NCBI GenBank assembly: GCA_021234155.1
Contig: JAJEKV010000170.1
Coordinates: 312,001 to 376,000, forward strand
DNA from: Isoetes taiwanensis
Lineage: Eukaryota; Streptophyta; Lycopodiopsida; Isoetales; Isoetaceae
DNA: 64,000 nucleotides
Reading direction: 5' to 3'
Shown: in pieces, positions 1 through 11,446 of the stretch
Layout: every line of letters begins with the position of its first letter
Position numbering within the stretch: position 1 is the first letter of the stretch
Made by a program: the position numbers and the translations under genes
Notes under the pieces: generated by a model
Told to the model about the DNA's origin: nothing
What the model saw: the letters and a program-made list of their open reading frames with translations, nothing else
The model's database searches: none

Positions 1-715
1 GCCAATTAGCTACATAAGTTGTAATTGGTGGTGTCCAAAATATGTGCTCCAAAGTAACCACCTATTTAGAATACCAAAATCATGCACTTAGCATTCTAAA
101 ATATTTTTGCCCTATAAAGCACCTTTCATGTGAATAATGGTAGAAATTTGAGCTTCTTTTGAGCCAACATGATTGTGTTATTGTTTTTCATGTGAGACTG
201 GGTTCGTGGACCGGTCTGGTCCCCAGATCTTCGGATTTGGACACAAAGAACCTTCAAAGAATTCTTGAGAGCACATGTTTGAGCCTTTTTTTTGTGATTC
301 TTTTTTTATTTGTCTCCTATTCTTCAACACTTTGATGGTTTGTTTTTTTGGAAGGATTACTTGATCATGCCAATTAGCTACATAGGTTGTAATTGGTGTC
401 CAAAATATGTGCTCCAAAGTAACCTTCTATTTAGAATACCAAAATCATGCACTTAGCATTCTAAAATATTTGTACCTTATAAAGCACCTTTCATGTGAAT
501 AATGGTAGAAATTTGAGCTTCTTTTGAGCCAACATGATTGTGTTATTGTTTTTCATGTGAGACTGGGTTCTGTGGACCAGTTCTGGTCTGCATACTGGAC
601 TGGACATAGCAACCTTCAAAGAATTCTTGAGAGCACATAGCCTTTTTTTGTGATTCTTTTTTTATTTATTTCCTATCCTTCAACACTTTGATGTTTTGAT
701 TTTTATTTGGCCCAC
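1..715. repeat. Direct tandem duplication, unit about 368 bp, two copies
   Basis: A unit starting GCCAATTAGCTACATA at position 1 starts again at 369. The two copies match over almost their whole length, including the TTTGAGCCAACATGATTGTG and CAACACTTTGATG segments. Small indels and substitutions separate them, mainly around the GGTCTGGT segment near 205 and 575. Copy 1 begins at the window edge, so further units may lie to the left. No open reading frame of note is conserved between copies. I see no transposon termini. Confidence 0.85.
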
Positions 716-1320
716 TTAGAGTATACTTTTATTCAATGGAGCTATAAACCCATTTTTACAACTTCCCTCCAATTGGGATCAAGAGTGAAAGGGTACACTT
801 CAAGTTTGGGGCTAACAAATATTTTTTACTGGTAGATGTACTTGTCTATGACTTATATGCTAAATTTCAGCTCAAAACTCACAAATGTGTAGAAGTTGTT
901 GTATATTCATTGGACACGCCTTTGGGGAACCAATCTTTGGTTCAATGAAGATGTAAAACACGATTGACCAGGGTCATGTTCAAAGGCCAATATCTCCCTT
1001 CACACACTTCGGATTGACATGAGGATTTTTGGGTTTCATAAAAATCTTTTTGACAAGATAGTTTCACTTTATCTAAATATGAAGCTTTCGGGACTAGACC
1101 CCCTCGACTTTGCTTGACCATAACTCACAAAAATGAGATCAGTTACATTTTTAGGTATTTTTCTTGTGAAGCATGACTGCCATATATAAACTTCTGGAAA
1201 GGGCCTGACTAGATGTTGAGAAATGGATTTTATATGAATTTTTTAGTGAACACTGCAAATGAACCATTTCTGGTCCATCATGGGACAACTCTAGTGTTAA
1301 TCATTTTCATTGGGTCACAT
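716..1320. other. Gene-free stretch, nothing recognised
   Basis: AT-rich sequence without a persuasive coding frame, RNA gene or repeat. It ends directly at the hexamer microsatellite. Confidence 0.5.
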
Positions 1321-1530
1321 AAAAATAAAAATAAAAATAAAAATAAAAATAAAAATAAAAATAAAAATAAAAATAAAAATAAAAATAAAAATAAAAATAA
1401 AAATAAAAATAAAAATAAAAATAAAAATAAAAATAAAAATAAAAATAAAAATAAAAATAAAAATAAAAATAAAAATAAAAATAAAAATAAAAATAAAAAT
1501 AAAAATAAAAATAAAAATAAAAATAAAAAT
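1321..1530. repeat. Perfect (AAAAAT)35 hexanucleotide microsatellite
   Basis: Thirty-five uninterrupted AAAAAT units (210 bp) with no substitution, followed by a run of seven A before ACTAG. The lack of mutation implies recent expansion or strong array homogeneity. The Lys-Asn and Ile-Lys reading frames across it are by-products of the repeat, not genes. Confidence 0.97.
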
Positions 1531-2329
1531 AAAAAAACTAGAAAAAGGCACTTCAGAAGGTTGTGGTAATGAGTAAGCCTATTTTGTTAGCTGTTTGGGT
1601 TGGTTCTATTGTAATGACTAGGTCTTGTTTGTAAGGCATTTAGATTGGTTGTCCAGAAGTTGTTTGATGATGTTAAATTTTATTTTTCTCTAAATTAGAA
1701 ACAATACGTCTATTTTTCTTGCAATCTACTTCGCCACATTAAAGAGACAAGTGATCTATGCATTGGCTAAACGATCTGCTTTATAGATTGCTACTTTGCC
1801 TGCTTGCCTCTTTTGTAGATTGTCATTTTGTCTCTAGCAAACGTACCATCTATTTTTGTTGCTACATACCACTTCGCAAGTTTGTCGAGTGAAGTCTAAA
1901 TCAACTTCCTTTTTTTTACGAAGACGAATGGAGAAGTTGTGTTCTCATATCAGTTAAGAATACAATCTATATTTCAGTTCTACAAATGGGCTTTCCATTC
2001 ACCTGTTTAATAAGGATAGATTCAATAATATGTTAAGAATATATTTTAATCTAGAAGACCACTTCTTACGACTGAAGGTTCTGGTGCGCATCATTTAGAA
2101 TTTCTCCTAGCCAAAGAAGCAAATTTTTTTTACTCGATACCTGAATCAAGATGAAAAATTAAAAAATCTAGAGTTTATTACAGAAACAAGGTGCTCCTTA
2201 ATCTTCTATTGCCATTCAATCAATTAACAACCTATAAATCAAAATAGAGATATTTGTAGCAAAAAAAAGAAAAAAATAGATACCTTTGTTGGCAGTAAGC
2301 TAGTGGAGATACATACACTACTAAATTAG
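1531..2329. other. Gene-free stretch, nothing recognised
   Basis: AT-rich, with many stops in all frames. No RNA gene, transposon end or duplicated segment was noticed. Confidence 0.45.
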
Positions 2330-2900
2330 TTATGGAGTGTCAAGAAGTCTTTGACCGTCTCCTTGTACTCAACGTGGTATGCTAAATGCAAACATGGTTT
2401 GGAAGTGCTAGAATGCTATGAGCAATGAGTATTTTCGAATGCTATCTCATTTGTTTGTAGCTTGTAGAACCATGCTAATTCTAAACATAGGTTGGCAAAT
2501 ACATGCCGAGATCTTCCAGAAAAGATAATAGATATGTATGCCAAATGTGATGCATTTACAAAGTCATTCAAAATATTCGACAAGATCAAATTGAAAAGGG
2601 TGCTAACTTGGAGGTTCTATGTTGTTTCTAGGACATGCAAGAAAAGTCAGACGCTATTACATTCAAACTGGAGTTATTTCAGGACAATTGGATCACTTTT
2701 GTGATCTCCTTACATGATTCGGGTGCTTATACGAGGCAAAGAAGTTTGAAGAAGCATGGAGATCATTGCTTAGTGCATGTGAAAGTTATGAAGAAGCAAA
2801 CAATTGTATATTAGAGAGCTCAATCTCGGAACAAATAATCCCAGTGGCCAAAATCATTGGAAGAGCTCAATTCTCAAATAAATAATCCCAGTAGCTGGAG
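2330..2900 (+). pseudogene. Degenerate pentatricopeptide-repeat (PPR) protein relic
   Basis: The frame starting at 2492 reads IIDMYAKCDAFTKSFKIF then DKIKLKRVLTW, which matches the plant PPR consensus (a D-M-Y-x-K-C helix, a V/I-F-D turn, and a terminal V-x-W). Just upstream, around 2340, another frame gives QEVFDRL, also PPR-like. Downstream, near 2755, a frame reads EEAWRSLLSACESYEEA, which resembles the LLSAC segment found at the end of PLS-type PPR proteins before the E domain. Intact family members bind organellar RNA for editing or processing and run to several hundred residues without introns. Here the pieces are short, lie in different frames and are split by stops, so I call a decayed copy. 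No mitochondrial or plastid presequence can be assigned. Confidence 0.6.
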
Positions 2901-4090
2901 ACATTGGTGTCTACTGGACGAGACAAGTAATCCCTCTCCAATATGAGCTCATGAATGAAACAAAGTTAGATCCAAATTGCAACACATCCTAGATGTATGC
3001 CTAAGCTAGGCATAGGCAACTATGGCGGAGGCAAGAATAAAAATGCATCGTCATCCAAAGAACACGAAATAAAGAAGATAACAAGAAAGATCGTTCATCT
3101 AGAGTCCAATACTAAGAGCTATATGATCCCAGTTGCAGCAACAAGATAATGCTTAAGAAACCAGCTACATTTTGCTATAGAGGGCACGCGTCAAACTTGC
3201 AAGTAATGATGATCAAATTCCATGCTCAATCTTGATGCAAGAAAAAAGAACAGACGAAGCAATTCAGTAATTTCAAAATGAAGGGATTTCCATAAAAAGG
3301 AATTTTTTTGAAGTTGTGAAACACATTAAAAGCCATTAGAAGCACATTTAAATTAGTTCTACTTTATGACTTATTAAGTTTATAGTAAATGATAGTTTCC
3401 TAGCCCTGCACCACATGTTCTAATGATATGGCTACTTCTATTTCGCTATGAACAACAATATAGGAAAAGGAACATAGCTCTCTTATCTGCACCATGTGAA
3501 GCAGCTTTGAGTTATGCCTTATTAGGTCTATCATCATTACCGTAGAAGGATATTTTCACAGAGTTAATGTGATGCTGGCCCTAGCCATGGAAGCTTAAGA
3601 ACTCACATTCGTATTCTGTCTATTGCTTTTGTGAGTTGATATCAGCTCTAATGTATGTATCTATGTGAGCTAAAACCAGAAAGCCTTTTCTGCAGTGCCT
3701 CCCTCTCTCAGATGCCTGCAGGTTAATCTGGAATCGAAACCAAGCACCTAAATTAGGTTCTTTTTCAGACACACTTCAAGTGCCCACAGTCTAAAGGGAG
3801 AGTTCTCTACTACCTACGTCGAGTATCCAGTCCCCTGCAGAAATATCCTGTTCCCTACAGAAAATAGTTTCTAGAAGAAACTAGCATGGTGCAAGTTCTC
3901 CGATCAAGGCCGCGTGGAATGGAAAAAATTAATCAGAAATATCAACCAAAACGTCTGCAAATCCAGCATCGTGTTGTTTAAAAAAAAAAAAAAAAAAGAG
4001 AGAGAGACCGTCGACTTTTTGATCGAACGGATGAATAAGAAAAAAAGGGCCGAAGTTTTTACCTGTTTAGATCGGAAGCTCTACTTTTTA
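2901..4090. other. Gene-free stretch with an A-run
   Basis: No coding frame was recognised. An 18-base A-run at about 3980-3997 leads into a short (GA)n tract. The 3' part (after 4000) may be the 5' flank of the kinase relic that follows. Confidence 0.4.
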
Positions 4091-5110
4091 GCTATGGCGG
4101 CATGGGGTTTGGAGATAGCCGCAGTGGCGTCTGTTAGGTCTGATTTGGTTGATGCAAACATTACCGCACATGATTATCATATTTCTCTGCTTCAAGGCAC
4201 AAGCTTCACAACCAAATACAACGCCATTTCATGCCGAGCAGCTACTTAGAGCATTGAAACTTGCTCATCAACATTTTTAAGAAGAAGAAGAAGAAGAGAT
4301 TTTAACGTCACGCCACAAGGCAGCGTCCTATCGGACATGTGACACTTTGCGGCCAACTGCATTCAAAGACTCTGGGCCAAGTCCTGGTGAGTTTATTGAG
4401 ATTATTGATGATGTAAAAAGAATTGCTCAAAATGAACCGACTGCTAGAGGATATTCTCAAATCTTCAAATGAAAATGTGCATAAGCAGAAGCTTCTCATC
4501 TTCTTCAGAAAAAAGTAGAACTTGATTATAATGTTATGCAAGAAACAGTGAAATGGGCATCTCAAGTTGAATGCCATGAACGGTCCAACAAAATGTTCTT
4601 TAATGATCAACGTGATATACAGGGCACGGTTAGCTAGGGGAAGCTGCGTTTGCACAAGTTTATGGAACAAATTCATATCAAATGCCTGTGGCTTTAAAAA
4701 AAATTCAATGATACTAATAGTTCTTCTGTCAATTACGAGCAGTATGTGCTATCTAATGGCTTCCTCAAGATGCAGGCTTCCAATTCTTCTCATATTGTTA
4801 AAGTATTTGGTCTTACCAAAGGCAGGCAAAATATTATCCTAGAGTTTATCCAGAAAGACTTGAAGCTGATAACAGAAAGAATGAAAATCAAAATCCTCGA
4901 TTTTCAAAGCTGGAATCGATTGACATTATGCTTCATTATTGGCAAGGGAATGAAGCACCTACACGATAATGATGTTGTTCTCCACGGTTTAGAGTCTCAG
5001 AATGTGTTGGTAAGCATCAGGGATGATAAAGCCATATTCTACTATCATGCATGTTTTAACTTATGTTTTAACTTGAACTGATATGCATTTTGTGGGATGC
5101 AGAAGGTGCC
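4090..5110 (+). pseudogene. Broken protein-kinase gene (MLKL-like layout: helical N-terminus plus kinase domain)
   Basis: The N-terminal part is seen in pieces: EFIEIIDDVKRIAQNEPTAR near 4390, then after a frame change a helical stretch containing QKKVELDYNVMQETVKWASQ near 4510-4560. An ATP-binding segment follows: AAFAQVYGTNSYQMPVALKK at about 4643-4700, with a glycine-loop-like AFAQVYG and the lysine of VALKK. An A-run there breaks the frame. The next frame carries HIVKVFGL, an EF...DL segment, and a catalytic-loop counterpart KHLHDNDVVLHGLESQNVLV ending near 5008, where GTAAGC looks like a splice donor. The loop lacks the catalytic Asp expected after His. No DFG motif or C-lobe was found. 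Plant MLKL-like proteins combine a helical bundle with a kinase-like domain and act in cell death or immunity; assignment to that family is inference. An in-frame TAG after GTVS (about 4634) supports inactivation. Confidence 0.62.
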
Positions 5111-6420
5111 CTGCATTAACATGAGCAATAAAAATGAAGGTTGCGCTTTGTACTACACAAGGTTTAAAACGTCTATTATTCTTTTGGATCATGTTAGTAG
5201 TTCTTACTTTTTCTGATTTGAAGAACTACAAGCAAATGAGTTTTTATGTATGTAGATGCAAGCTATCTATGGTTCATCCCCGCGCGCTCTGTTGCTCTGG
5301 CTGTCATCTGCCTGAGGCCAGCTAGATTTAGAGTACGAAATGCACTGAAGTGCAGACAATCAAAGCGAAAGCAGAGGAGCTTTAGGCTAAAGCGGAGAAT
5401 GATGGTTTGAAAAATGATCTTTGCAGGCAGAGCTTGGAGAAGCACAGACCTTTGAATGAAGCTTGGTGAAGCACTTCATACTAAGAGTTTGCACATTACA
5501 ACTTGCTCAATGCCAGGCCAATCTATCTGTGTTTTTTATGTTGGCTGCCTTAGGACACTGCAACTTGAGAGAAGATGTCATAGGTAAGAGCAGAGCTTAG
5601 CTTTTTTCTATTTTTGCAGGGACCTCTCTAATTACGATAACATTTCTTGCAAGGATCTTGCTGATTGTAGAGATACCAAGCTTGAAGAGAGGCAGATTTT
5701 CCACTCTAGGGCTGTCAAAGCTGAACTGTAAATTGAGCCCACCATTTTCTGAAAGCTATTAGGTGGTTGTTCGGATGTCTCATCCATCTGTTGCAGATCC
5801 TGGAACTGTTCCACAATTATAGGTAAACAAAGAAGGGATGATGATGATGTGCAGGAAAGACATTTGAAAATCTTAGAACAGGGAAAGTAATCACAGGAGT
5901 AGCAGAGGCATTAAAGGAAGATGTTAATATTGATGTTGAAGCTATCCCAGAGCACTTGCTTTTTAAATGCGCAGATCTGTTGGAGCAGAATACAGACCTC
6001 CTATGCTGCCTCACATTGTGCAGTTTGTAGGTCTTTCTTTAACATACTACTCACACTATATAATTTATAACTTCATGCCAGGATATGTTGATAATGTATG
6101 TGGTTCTACTATAAGAATTGATGGACCATTTGAAGAACGAATTGGAGTAGTACGGCAAATAAATACCATAGAATTTTTTACTTTTAATGTTGTTTAAGAA
6201 AATCAGCCCAACTCTTGCTGTTGAGAATAGAGTGGTGCTTAAAACAACAGAATAGATCCCCTTCAGTGCACTTTAAGTTGCTCATCTGGCCAAAGAGCTG
6301 TCGATCTTTCTCGGAAGACAAGATTATGCAGGTTTCGAGAAATGCCAGCGCTGCTTCTGAGGATGACGGTTTTGGAAACCAGACATCATTTCCTTTTGTG
6401 CTACTAAAAAATAGGAAGTA
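5111..6420 (+). pseudogene. Possible downstream remnants of the kinase gene (unassigned coding-like pieces)
   Basis: A splice-acceptor-like TGGGATGCAG precedes about 5103. Around 5340-5450 a frame with three stops reads as a coiled coil (VQTIKAKAEEL, then AKAENDGLKNDL). Around 5855-6010 one open frame contains GKTFENLRTGKVITGVAEAL followed by acidic helical residues. A third stretch at 6215-6420 is open but unrecognised. The pieces share strand and spacing with the kinase relic and could be later exons, or they could come from another element. I cannot assign a family. Confidence 0.3.
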
Positions 6421-7091
6421 ACCATGTGCATCTATAAAGTTATCATTTATCATTGTGTCCTAACAACCCAGTCCAAGATGACTAAGACAAGGAGGTTAAT
6501 ATAGTTGTTCGTAAAAAAATTCTGAAAAACGTGCTTGCCATATTTATACCTATCTGCATTGATAAGCCAATCAAAAGAAAAAATAGGAAAAAATCCCCAA
6601 GCCGATCCATAGCATTTCTTCAAAAAGCTACCTTAAAAATATTCCAGAATTTTATACAGAACTACCCAGATAGCTCACCCAATAACTTTTTCTTTTTGTA
6701 ATATAACATCACATCAGAATTATATAGGTGATATGATTGTCACGTTTTCTTAATTTTTATCCAAAATTATCTATTGTCCTTGGTTTCAGAGTGGAAATAT
6801 TTTATATCATGGATAGTGCCTATTCAATGGAATATAGCTTTGTAATAGGGGATTGATTGAACAAGGTATGTTTTGTAATAGTGTATTGATTGAGCATGGA
6901 GCTGCCTTGCATAAACTATGTTTTCCCATGTTCACAGATAGACACACTTTTCAAAACAAACCTTACCTTACCCGTTAAACCTTCCTATAAGTAGTATTCA
7001 ACAAACTCGAATACAAGCACATCAAAAAATATATTCTACAACAACCTGCAAAAAGCAGATTCAACAGATTCATTTACACGTCCCAACTTAT
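6421..7091. other. Gene-free stretch leading to a Helitron-type end
   Basis: No gene is visible. If the terminus at 7119 is real, this stretch is probably inside that element, but I could not place the element's 5' TC end. Confidence 0.35.
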
Positions 7092-7119
7092 GCCCAGCAA
7101 CGCTGGGCACCATTACTAG
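7092..7119 (+). mobile_element. Helitron-type 3' terminus: hairpin plus CTAG
   Basis: A 7-bp stem GCCCAGC / GCTGGGC with loop AAC (7092-7108) is followed 11 bases later by the end CTAG at 7116-7119 and then T. Helitrons typically end in CTRR, carry a short GC-rich hairpin about 10 bases before the end, and insert next to T. The copy at 25470-25497 is nearly identical, and its two stem differences are compensatory. The 5' end and any Rep/helicase gene are not seen, so this is probably a non-autonomous element extending left. Confidence 0.72.
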
Positions 7120-9640
7120 TAACTTACTAAAAACATGTGTTAGTCATGGGCAGATGGAATGCGCGAATGTAATGGAGTGCATAGATGGGCTAAAATGAAA
7201 TCAATAGATTGTAATGGAGTGTGGAATGGAGTATAAACATAACTTGGTAGTCAACATGATTATAATTAAAATGAGTTTGTAAATCAATCTTTCATATGAT
7301 TCAGACAATATTCATGTGCAGTTCTAAGACAACAATAAACTCATCGTAACTTGTGTCTTGTTGAAGAAGATATTTTGGTGTAATTCACGTGATGCTTGGC
7401 ATATATAGGGACGATATATGTAGAGTGTCCTACAACTAATATCATTGCATGCATGTAAATCATTCTAGGAATAGAGATCCCTGCCCTAGCCAGTATTGTA
7501 AGTGTGGCAGATGATTTAGGCATATGTATAGGGATGAATGTCTATAGGCTTTTGATGAAGGCTGGTAATTGACCATATAAATGATAATGGCAATTCCATA
7601 TGTGACATAGGGGCATACGTATGTGAATGTAGATAGAAACCGTTTAAGCTTATTTCATTACAAAAACTTGATGATCTCAAGGTGGAAGCTTTTAAATATA
7701 AAATCCAAATAATGAAGATGGGAACATCTATAGCTTTGGAAAGGGAATATTGTTCTTACTGCTATTTACTATGCTATAGAGTCATAGGCTAGAATACAGT
7801 TTGCATGTCATGTACTTGTTCTTCGAAATGGCAAACATCATTTCATAAAGCCTAGAGTAGTATTCGAGTCATTATCTTAAAGAGAAAACTCATTTCAAAT
7901 ATGCAAATGGCAGCAAAGTTAATGTCAAAGTGCATTTATATAGTCAAGGACAAGAATTAGCAGAAATTTTTCCCGTGTATTTAGATGGGAGTGCTTTTTT
8001 TAGAAGAAATCCACGCTCAAATATTACACGATTATTACAGAATCATCAACTTGATTTCAAGGTCATAGATTAAGTACACAACATGTAATTTAGATTCTCT
8101 CTTTCAAACCATATAAAATCAGCTTCTAAGTATCAAAAACTAAGGCAAACATAGGCTGATCATCACAACTCAAGACCCATGTATGTTTCCGCTTCACAAA
8201 AGTTTTTGAGCTAATAACATAGTAAAACCGGAAAAAAAAAAGTAGAGGTAGAGTTCAGTTATCAGAGTGCTTTCAGCTGAACGACGATGTCTTTCGATCA
8301 AAAGTCCTCTTCTAGTACATTCATGCTCAAGAGATCAAGAAAAAAATAATCAAATGAAATGATCAGCCCTTTGCATCTTCATGGCTTGTCATGTCGAACT
8401 GTAGATCCAATATATTTAAATCCATAACATCAAAGATGCTTGAATACACACTATGGCATAACGTTCATATTGCACCAGATTCCCACATCTGCACATGCAT
8501 TCGAGAATTCAAGGTTAGAGGTGACACATTTTATTGTGTGCAACACAATGATTGGAGATGTCTAGTATTGAACCTCATCTATATATTCAAAATGTCATAG
8601 CATTAAAAAGCTCTACTACTGTTATGTCATCTTCTATTACCAAATCAAAGACTTTTTAAAACTGGCAAATGATCTAGCATACAAAATTTTCTACACATCT
8701 TCAAAGGTGTTTATGAAATGACTATGTTCTAAATGCGGGAAACAACAACATCTGCAACGTCACGCAAAGTTAGAAAAAGGTGAAGTATATGGGACTCGTT
8801 AAATTTATCTCGTTGAAAATTATTTAAGGGATAGAAAACGACCTTTAGAACATAAAATACATGGCACTTAAACTTTGCAGAAAAACCGGAGCATCACAAA
8901 TGCTTATGCAAAAAAGCTGTAGCTAAAAAGCAGATGAAGCATTTTCAATTAGATATTTTGAAAAAACAGAACACTTATTTCAATAAGAGAGGGAATGATT
9001 GCATCTTGCCTGCTTCTAGAACTATAGGCTGATATTGTATGGCTTAAGTTCGATCGCTCCAATTGACAAATGAAGATTTAGAGTATCAGGCCTAAAGAAA
9101 TAGAGAATGTTAGATTACTTAGACATTGACCAGACTGTTAAGTCTCCAATATCTTTGCTTTTTCAACTTTGTGCATAACGAGCTTATTTAGAAATGGGCG
9201 ATGTAGCCCACATAACTAAGCACTGATTTCCTTGTCTATCATCAACACTTAAATTATTGAAAATCAAGGATGCAATATAGCTACAGCGCAGAACATGAAT
9301 CAAACATTATATAAATTTTTCATAAATCAACTATTGGCGAAAATAGAACAAGGTAGGAAATCTTGGGCAGAAATGTAAATTGGATGCATTTTTACATGTT
9401 CCTAAAACTATAAGTCGATACTGTATGGCTCAAATTCAATCATTCCAAGTGAGAAAGGAAAAATTTAGAATGAGCCAGATCTGATATGAGAAAGCTTAAT
9501 CGCCTTACAGAACAAAATCTTCTATGGGTTAATCATTTTTTTTTCAATGTTCATGTCTATCAACTTAGCATACAATCATCCCTTTTCAACATTCATATCT
9601 GCCAACTTAGCAAATCAAAACATAGCAGCTATATGAAAAC
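7120..9640. other. Gene-free stretch, nothing recognised
   Basis: AT-rich, with short scattered open frames that show no codon-like pattern, no splice-linked exons and no recognisable domain. A local cluster of AATGGAGTG/GGAATG motifs occurs at 7150-7230. Confidence 0.45.
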
Positions 9641-9654
9641 AAATGTAAATGGTT

Positions 9655-10140
9655 ATCAAGAAATAAAGCATAGGTTCTGTTGTCATGCAAAACCTATAAT
9701 TGCTTTGCATTAATTGATAGCAACTTGAGAAACATTGAATTGCATAGAAGTTACCTTATGTCCATCTTAACAATCTCTGGTCTAATATCAGACACCTCCA
9801 TTTCAACTTTGCAGTTGTATATGGTTATCAAGCTTCACCTTTGTAACAAAATTATTGGTGGGCATATGAAAATGGCGTCATCCAATGCCATGATAACATG
9901 TATATGTAACAAACCTATGCACCATCTAGATTTGCTATCATCGAGAAATAAAGCATAAGTTATGTTGTCATGCAAAACCTGTAATTGCTTTGCATTAATT
10001 GATAGCAACTTGAGAAACATTGAATTGTATAGAAGTTGAATTGCATGAATTGATAGCAACTTGAGAAACATTGAGCTGTCCATCTTAACAATCTCTGGTC
10101 TAATACCAGACACCTCCATTTCAACTTTGCAGTTGTATGT
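9655..10140. repeat. Direct duplication, about 280-bp period
   Basis: The segment from about 9660 to 9822 (GAAATAAAGCATA... to TTGCAGTTGTAT) recurs at about 9944-10137 with few changes. The second copy has an extra internal duplication of about 40 bp, with GATAGCAACTTGAGAAACAT appearing twice. Minus-strand open frames across the duplicated block simply follow the repeat and show no known domain. Confidence 0.8.
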
Positions 10141-10589
10141 CCTCGACCATACAAATGAGATGTAGATTCTGTGAAAGAAATTATAAGCCAAACCATGCCA
10201 TTTTTCAAACTTAATAGGCGTCCAAAAACTAAGTGAAACTGCCACACAAAGTGACATAGGAAGATAATGTACTTCACAAATGGTTAAGAGGCCTCTTTTA
10301 CATAGATTATCAAAATGTATAACCTTGCCTATGTAGATGGCTACTACTCTGACTGGAACCCCTATTGAAATTACATGCATTGACAGTAAAGTCCCTTGTT
10401 GGAATGCCACTCTTGGCAGGAAATGGAAGATTTCAGTGCTTCATTTATACCTTTTAAAGCATGTCTAGCTTGGTCTTTGTCCACATCCATAAAAAATATT
10501 GGCATGCATAGCAAGCACACCAAGTTAACGTCTTTCTCCTTCTCCAGTTTTCATTCAAACTTAAGGAGACCAACTTGGCGGAGCCTTTA
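10141..10589. other. Gene-free stretch, nothing recognised
   Basis: No gene, RNA or transposon end was seen. It abuts the first tRNA-Lys-bearing repeat unit. Confidence 0.4.
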
Positions 10590-10828
10590 ACGCGAACTCG
10601 AAGAAATCCAACCTGTGAGTGTGGGATTCCAAAGCTCGAATGTCCTCAACTTTATAAGAAGCCCAAATAGCATGAGCAATTTGCATTGAACTCGAAGAAA
10701 TCCAACCTGAGATTAGCATTCTTTTGTACTTCGAATTTGGCAGTAGCAGATATAAACAACTTGAATGTGTGTATTAAGTTGTTGTTATTTTAAATTAATC
10801 GTACAAAAATAGAAATCCATATGTAATT

Positions 10829-11218
10829 GCCATCCAAGAGTCTCAAACACCCAACCATAAGGCTAATAGCAGTGATGACTTTATCATCCTCTAGCTGCTT
10901 CTAAATTATAGAAATGGTGGCGATTGTTTCCTATTTTTCCAACATTTTTATAGAAACGAATTTAGTAGAATTGGATGTTTTACCATAAAATTGAGGTTTT
11001 TACTATAAAATGTCTATTAATTTGGCGAATTTACTATAATCGGGATGCAATATTATCAAATTTTGGCGAATTTATGAAGTTCTTTAGTGTACGCATCCTA
11101 GTAAACCATCGAATCCAGATTTTATAAAATGGCAAAATATAGCAACTTTACGAAGTTTCACACCTTAAAGTCATCACTGGCTAATAGCCTTGCGCTCTAC
11201 CAACTAAGCTAGAACAAG
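10829..11218 (-). pseudogene. tRNA-Lys-like relic B (m1), split by a MITE
   Basis: On the minus strand the 5' part reads CTAGCTTAGTTGGTAGAGCG, a good D-arm and pol III A-box. The anticodon-arm region is then interrupted by the 310-bp hAT-type element, and the remainder lies at 10829-10869. Rejoined, the T-arm is already mutated (GTTTGAGAC in place of GGTTCGA), so the relic was probably inactive before or soon after the insertion. Confidence 0.75.
10870..11179. mobile_element. hAT-type MITE with perfect 14-bp inverted repeats and 8-bp target duplication
   Basis: The ends are CAGTGATGACTTTA (10870-10883) and its exact reverse complement (11166-11179). The 8-bp direct repeat GCTAATAG flanks the element at 10862-10869 and 11180-11187. 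An 8-bp duplication with CA...TG ends is characteristic of the hAT superfamily. The 310-bp interior is AT-rich and codes for nothing, so mobilisation would need a transposase from elsewhere. Removing the element and one GCTAATAG restores the continuity of the tRNA-like host repeat, which validates the boundaries. Confidence 0.92.
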
Positions 11219-11375
11219 AAAATACAAATAAATACTTTAAAATTATTATAATTCTACTTACAGTTATGTGATATAAGAGAGAATTAGTGATAATACTACT
11301 ACGATATAAAAAAACAAAGCTTATACAATATATGAGATCATTGGATGATAATATCAAGAATCATTTTCAGCCTAT

Positions 11376-11446
11376 CACCATACGGGCGGCTCGAACCCCC
11401 GACCACAAGGTTAAGAGCCTTGCTCTACCAACTGAGCTAGGACGAC
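11376..11446 (-). pseudogene. tRNA-Lys(CTT)-like relic A (m1)
   Basis: On the minus strand the sequence runs GTCGTCC, TAGCTCAGTTGGTAGAGC, then AAGGCTCTTAACCTTG with anticodon CTT, then TGGTC and a TTCGAGC T-loop. The anticodon loop and D-arm match plant nuclear tRNA-Lys(CUU). Two bases (GC) are missing between the D-arm and the anticodon stem compared with the consensus. The T-stem and 3' acceptor strand are mismatched, so it is unlikely to be a working tRNA. A- and B-box-like sequences remain. Confidence 0.75.

Noticed and set aside
1213-1569. 118-codon frame with a Lys-Asn repeat
   Set aside because: It is the AAAAAT microsatellite read in frame; flanking residues show no domain. The Ile-Lys and Phe-Ile frames on either strand are the same artefact.
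9835-10410. 191-codon minus-strand frame as a gene
   Set aside because: It crosses the duplicated block, and the protein contains the matching internal repeat (FLKLLSI twice). No domain is recognisable.
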